Of a stretch of 64,000 bases of DNA, positions 61,539-64,000 are shown piece after piece (within the stretch, counting starts at the first letter, position 1; every line of letters begins with the position of its first letter). The notes under the pieces were generated by a model. The model worked only from the letters and a program-made list of their open reading frames with translations, was not told the origin of the DNA and searched no databases. The DNA is from Myxococcales bacterium (GTDB lineage: Bacteria > Myxococcota > Polyangia > Nannocystales > Nannocystaceae): the NCBI GenBank assembly GCA_016793465.1, contig JAEUJW010000011.1, forward strand, positions 49,141-113,140. Reading direction: 5' to 3'. The translations under genes were made by a program, and so were the position numbers.

Positions 61539-62525
61539 ATGCAACACCGCGGCTTACCCTACCTCTCGCTCGTCCTGCTCGCCGCCGCCTGCGGCCCGTC
61601 CGACAGCAACCTGACCACCGGCGTCTCCGAGACCACCACCTTCGGCGACAGCTCCTCGAGCGGCGGCGACGAGCCCGACCCGACCACCAGCGGCGACAGC
61701 ACCGGCCCCGTCGGCACCAGCGAGGGCGGCAGCACCGGCCCCGTCGACCCCTCGACCTCGAGCTCCACCGGCCCCGACCCGGGCACCACCGGCGGCGCCG
61801 ACGAGTGCATGGCCAGCGGCGAGTGCATGGGCGGCTACTGCTGGGCCGACTTCGTGCCCGAGACCATGATGCCCGGCACCTTCACCTGCCACGACGTGTG
61901 CGTCGACAACATGGGCGAGCCGGGCAACGCCGAGGACGTGTGGTGCATCGACGACGCGTCGTGCTGCGACATGGGCGCCAGCTGCAACGACATGGGCTAC
62001 TGCGTGCCCGCCCCGGCCATGACCACCGGCGACACCGACACCGACACCGACACCGAGGGCACCGGCAGCACCGGCGACACCGAGGGCACCGGCACCGATA
62101 CGGACACTGACACCGATACGGACACCGGCGGCGGCGTGCTGCCGATCCTCGGCGTCACCGGCCTCAGCGTGTTCGCCAACTGTCAGCCCGCGGTCCCGCC
62201 CGACCCGGTCACCGCCAAGTGGACGCTCACCGTCGACAACACCGCCGGCGACGTCGAGGCCAACCTCATCGTCACCAAGGCGACCCTGACCTACGAGCCC
62301 GGCATGGGCGAGTTCGTGCAGCAGATCAACGCCGATCCGACCGCCATCGGCCCGGTGCCGAAGAACGGCAAGAGCATGGCGATGATGGAGAAGACCGGCG
62401 CCGTCGACAACCTGCCGAACGACTGCGGCCGCTGCGGCAAGGACGTCGCCCTCGAGCTCACCGTCGACGTCGACGGCACCGAGGCCAAGGTCGGCGCCAC
62501 CGCCATGATGGGCTGCGCCTTCTAG
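61539..62525 (+). CDS. Lipoprotein with Ser/Thr/Gly and Asp-Thr repeats and C-terminal Ig-like domain
   Basis: 328 residues. Lipobox LLAAAC. A TSGDSTGP-type linker leads to a Cys-rich module (CMASGECMGGYCWADF onward), then a second linker of alternating Asp-Thr (about 62026-62130). The final 120 residues (LSVFANCQPAVPPDP onward) look like a beta-sandwich. Paralogous layouts are common in this lineage; function is unknown and surface exposure is likely. Confidence 0.8.
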   Translation: MQHRGLPYLSLVLLAAACGPSDSNLTTGVSETTTFGDSSSSGGDEPDPTTSGDSTGPVGTSEGGSTGPVDPSTSSSTGPDPGTTGGADECMASGECMGGYCWADFVPETMMPGTFTCHDVCVDNMGEPGNAEDVWCIDDASCCDMGASCNDMGYCVPAPAMTTGDTDTDTDTEGTGSTGDTEGTGTDTDTDTDTDTGGGVLPILGVTGLSVFANCQPAVPPDPVTAKWTLTVDNTAGDVEANLIVTKATLTYEPGMGEFVQQINADPTAIGPVPKNGKSMAMMEKTGAVDNLPNDCGRCGKDVALELTVDVDGTEAKVGATAMMGCAF

Positions 62526-62614
62526 CACCTCGACGCGGGCCGTGAGCCCGTCGCCGCGACGCTCACGGCGTCGACGGGCGACCGGGCGGTCACCCGTCGC
62601 CGAGCGGACACGAG

Positions 62615-62646
62615 GACGCCGACGCCGCGATCGCGGCGCCGGCGTC
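62615..62646. terminator. 32-bp near-perfect palindrome, bidirectional terminator
   Basis: Fifteen of 16 positions pair around a central GCGATCGC core (62626-62635 region), between two convergent genes and 16 nt past the minus-strand stop. A second hairpin, GCCGTGAGC/GCTCACGGC (62539-62569), lies closer to the plus-strand stop. Confidence 0.7.
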
Positions 62647-62661
62647 TTCATCGCGCGCGGC

Positions 62662-64000
62662 TCAGGGCGCCACGCAGGCGTTCTCGAAGCAGGCCTGGCC
62701 GGCCGGGCAGTCGCTGTTGTCGATGCAGACCACGCCGCCCGAGCAGAACCCGCCGACGCACACCTCGCCCGGGTCGCAGTCGAGGTTCTTCACGCACGCC
62801 TGCGGGCTCACGCAGCCGCCGAACTCGCAGATCTCGCCGGGCTGGCAGTCGACGTCGCCGGCGCACTGCGGCACGCCCTCGCACACGTTGTTGACGCAGG
62901 TCTCGCCCGGCGCGCAGTGGGCGTCGACCGTGCACTCGCCGAAGAACACGCACGACTGGGCCACGCACACGAAGCCGACCCCGCAGTCGCCGTTGTCGAC
63001 GCACTCGGGGGCCACGCACACGCCGGCCTGGCAGGTCGCCGGGGCCACGCAGTCGGCGTCGGACACGCACTCGGGCTTCGGCACGCACTGACCGGCCTGG
63101 CACATCTCGTCGCCGTCGCAGTCGCTGTCGTCGACGCACTCCGGCGGCAGCACGCACTGGCCGGCCAGGCAGATCTCGTTGGGCGCGCAGTCGTCGTTGT
63201 TCACGCACTCCGGCGCGGGCACGCAGACCCCGGCCTGGCACACCTCGCCGGGGTCGCAGTCCATGTCGAACATGCACTCCGGCGGGTCGACGCACGCGCC
63301 GGCCTGGCAGATCTGGCCGTTGTCGCAGTCGGCGTCGGACACGCACGGCGGCGGCGGCTCGCACACCCCGAGCACGCACGTGAAGTTGGGCGGGCAGTCG
63401 TCGTCGGTCACGCACTCGGGGTCGGGCGCGCACACGTTGTTGACGAGGTCGCAGAACTGGTCGACCGGGCAGTCGGCGTCGTCGTCGCACGCGCCGTTGG
63501 TCACGCAGTGGCCGCCCGCGCACACCTGGCCGACGGGGCAGTCCGCCGGCACCACGCAGGCGTCGACGCAGGTCGGCGGCTCGCACACCTGACCGACCGG
63601 GCACTGCGCGTCGACCATGCACGCCGGCACCGGCACGCACACCCCCGCGTCGCAGGTCTCGCCGGGCTGGCAGTCGGCGTCGGACATGCACACCGGCGGC
63701 ACGTCGACACAAACCCCGGCCTGGCAGGTCTGGCCGACCGGGCAGTCGGCGTCGGACATGCACACCGGCGGCACGTCGACGCACACGCCGGCCTGGCAGG
63801 TCTGTCCGACCGGGCAGTCGGCGTCGGACATGCACACCGGCGGAACGTCGACGCACACGCCGGCCTGGCAGGTCTGGCCGACCGGGCAGTCGGCGTCGGA
63901 CATGCACACCGGCGGCACGTCGACGCACACGCCGGCCTGGCAGGTCTGGCCGACCGGGCAGTCGGCGTCGGACATGCACATCGGCGGCACGTCGACGCAC
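62662..64000 (-). CDS. Cysteine-rich CxxDxDC repeat protein, C-terminal part
   Basis: At least 446 residues; the N-terminus lies beyond the right edge. The protein is a continuous array of about 18 modules of 23-25 residues with the pattern C-x3-DxDC-x2-G-x2-C-x2-G-x-C. Six Cys per module would make disulfides, so it must be exported. Dickkopf-like Cys-rich modules are the nearest named family. Distal modules are diverged; those at the right edge are almost identical. Such arrays are typical of Nannocystaceae surface proteins; function unknown, adhesion is a reasonable guess. Confidence 0.82.
   Translation of the reverse strand, partial: CVDVPPMCMSDADCPVGQTCQAGVCVDVPPVCMSDADCPVGQTCQAGVCVDVPPVCMSDADCPVGQTCQAGVCVDVPPVCMSDADCPVGQTCQAGVCVDVPPVCMSDADCQPGETCDAGVCVPVPACMVDAQCPVGQVCEPPTCVDACVVPADCPVGQVCAGGHCVTNGACDDDADCPVDQFCDLVNNVCAPDPECVTDDDCPPNFTCVLGVCEPPPPCVSDADCDNGQICQAGACVDPPECMFDMDCDPGEVCQAGVCVPAPECVNNDDCAPNEICLAGQCVLPPECVDDSDCDGDEMCQAGQCVPKPECVSDADCVAPATCQAGVCVAPECVDNGDCGVGFVCVAQSCVFFGECTVDAHCAPGETCVNNVCEGVPQCAGDVDCQPGEICEFGGCVSPQACVKNLDCDPGEVCVGGFCSGGVVCIDNSDCPAGQACFENACVAP
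63691..63978 (-). repeat. Four nearly identical 72-bp tandem repeats
   Basis: Units begin at 63691, 63763, 63835 and 63907, with a fifth starting at 63979. They encode the 24-residue module with core VCMSDADCPVGQTCQAGVCV. Only a few bases differ between units, indicating recent expansion or gene conversion. Confidence 0.92.

Noticed and set aside
62026..62130. Asp-Thr codon repeats that could look like a CRISPR or microsatellite
   Set aside because: They are in frame inside a lipoprotein linker, lack spacers and no cas gene is present.
63691..63978. 72-bp direct repeats as a possible CRISPR array
   Set aside because: The units are contiguous, coding and without unique spacers.

Overview
The window is very GC-rich (third codon positions almost all G or C). 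It carries hallmarks of a predatory, gliding myxobacterium: Pkn-type Ser/Thr kinases with C-terminal TPR arrays, a FrzS-like motility protein, many lipoproteins with Ser/Thr/Gly-rich linkers, cysteine-rich CxxDxDC repeat proteins and a MYXO-CTERM-like tail. The style best fits the Nannocystis/Plesiocystis branch. That assignment is inferred from gene content, not from a marker gene. I see no rRNA, tRNA, CRISPR array, transposase, phage gene or plasmid function. No gene-free stretch exceeds 300 bases; the largest are 557-847 and 33738-34030.

Layout. 1-556: partial arginase/agmatinase-family gene. 848-3504: a PilZ-like/SAM-methyltransferase protein coupled to a membrane diguanylate cyclase. 3523-5406: DUF2325-like protein. 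5579-23010: an aryl-polyene (APE/flexirubin/xanthomonadin-type) pigment locus. It holds a FabG-type reductase, ACP, COG4648 membrane protein, a ligase-dehydratase fusion, GT2, LpxL-type acyltransferase, an MIO ammonia-lyase, thioesterase, LolA-like protein, MMPL exporter and DUF3261 lipoprotein. It is interrupted at 10094-16371 by four unrelated exported-protein genes and has no ketosynthase in view. 23115-28474: TPR kinase, Cys-rich lipoprotein and SprT-like metallopeptidase on the minus strand. 28545-31984: lipoprotein and TonB-dependent receptor. 32047-36205: ATP-grasp ligase, IMPase-family phosphatase, TetR regulator, DJ-1 protein and a lone CoA-transferase A subunit. 36257-40173: lipase lipoprotein, pseudokinase and a TfoX-like protein. 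40310-44981: minus-strand operon frzS-like, hflX, uppP. 45103-50337: FHA/sigma-54 activator, divergent lipoprotein and a second TPR kinase. 51251-53852: reverse transsulfuration (CBS then a gamma-lyase-type enzyme). 55097-61479: gliding-type ABC exporter operon with a GldF-GldG fusion and a DUF4340 protein. 61539-64000: low-complexity lipoprotein and a partial Cys-rich repeat protein.

The main unexplained signal is a dispersed 20-bp palindrome, consensus ACCTGTCCGAACGGACAGGT, found about 22 times in strong or degenerate form. Most copies lie inside genes, and nearly all strong intragenic copies sit in one orientation and reading frame, encoding (D/E)-(L/M)-S-E-x-x-G. Two further genome-style signals stand out. 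First genes of transcription units often have a TAnnnT-like hexamer 6-10 nt before the start codon, usually without a Shine-Dalgarno, suggesting leaderless transcripts. The 3' ends of several genes carry short tandem duplications, one of which created a 29-codon ORF coupled between two pigment genes.
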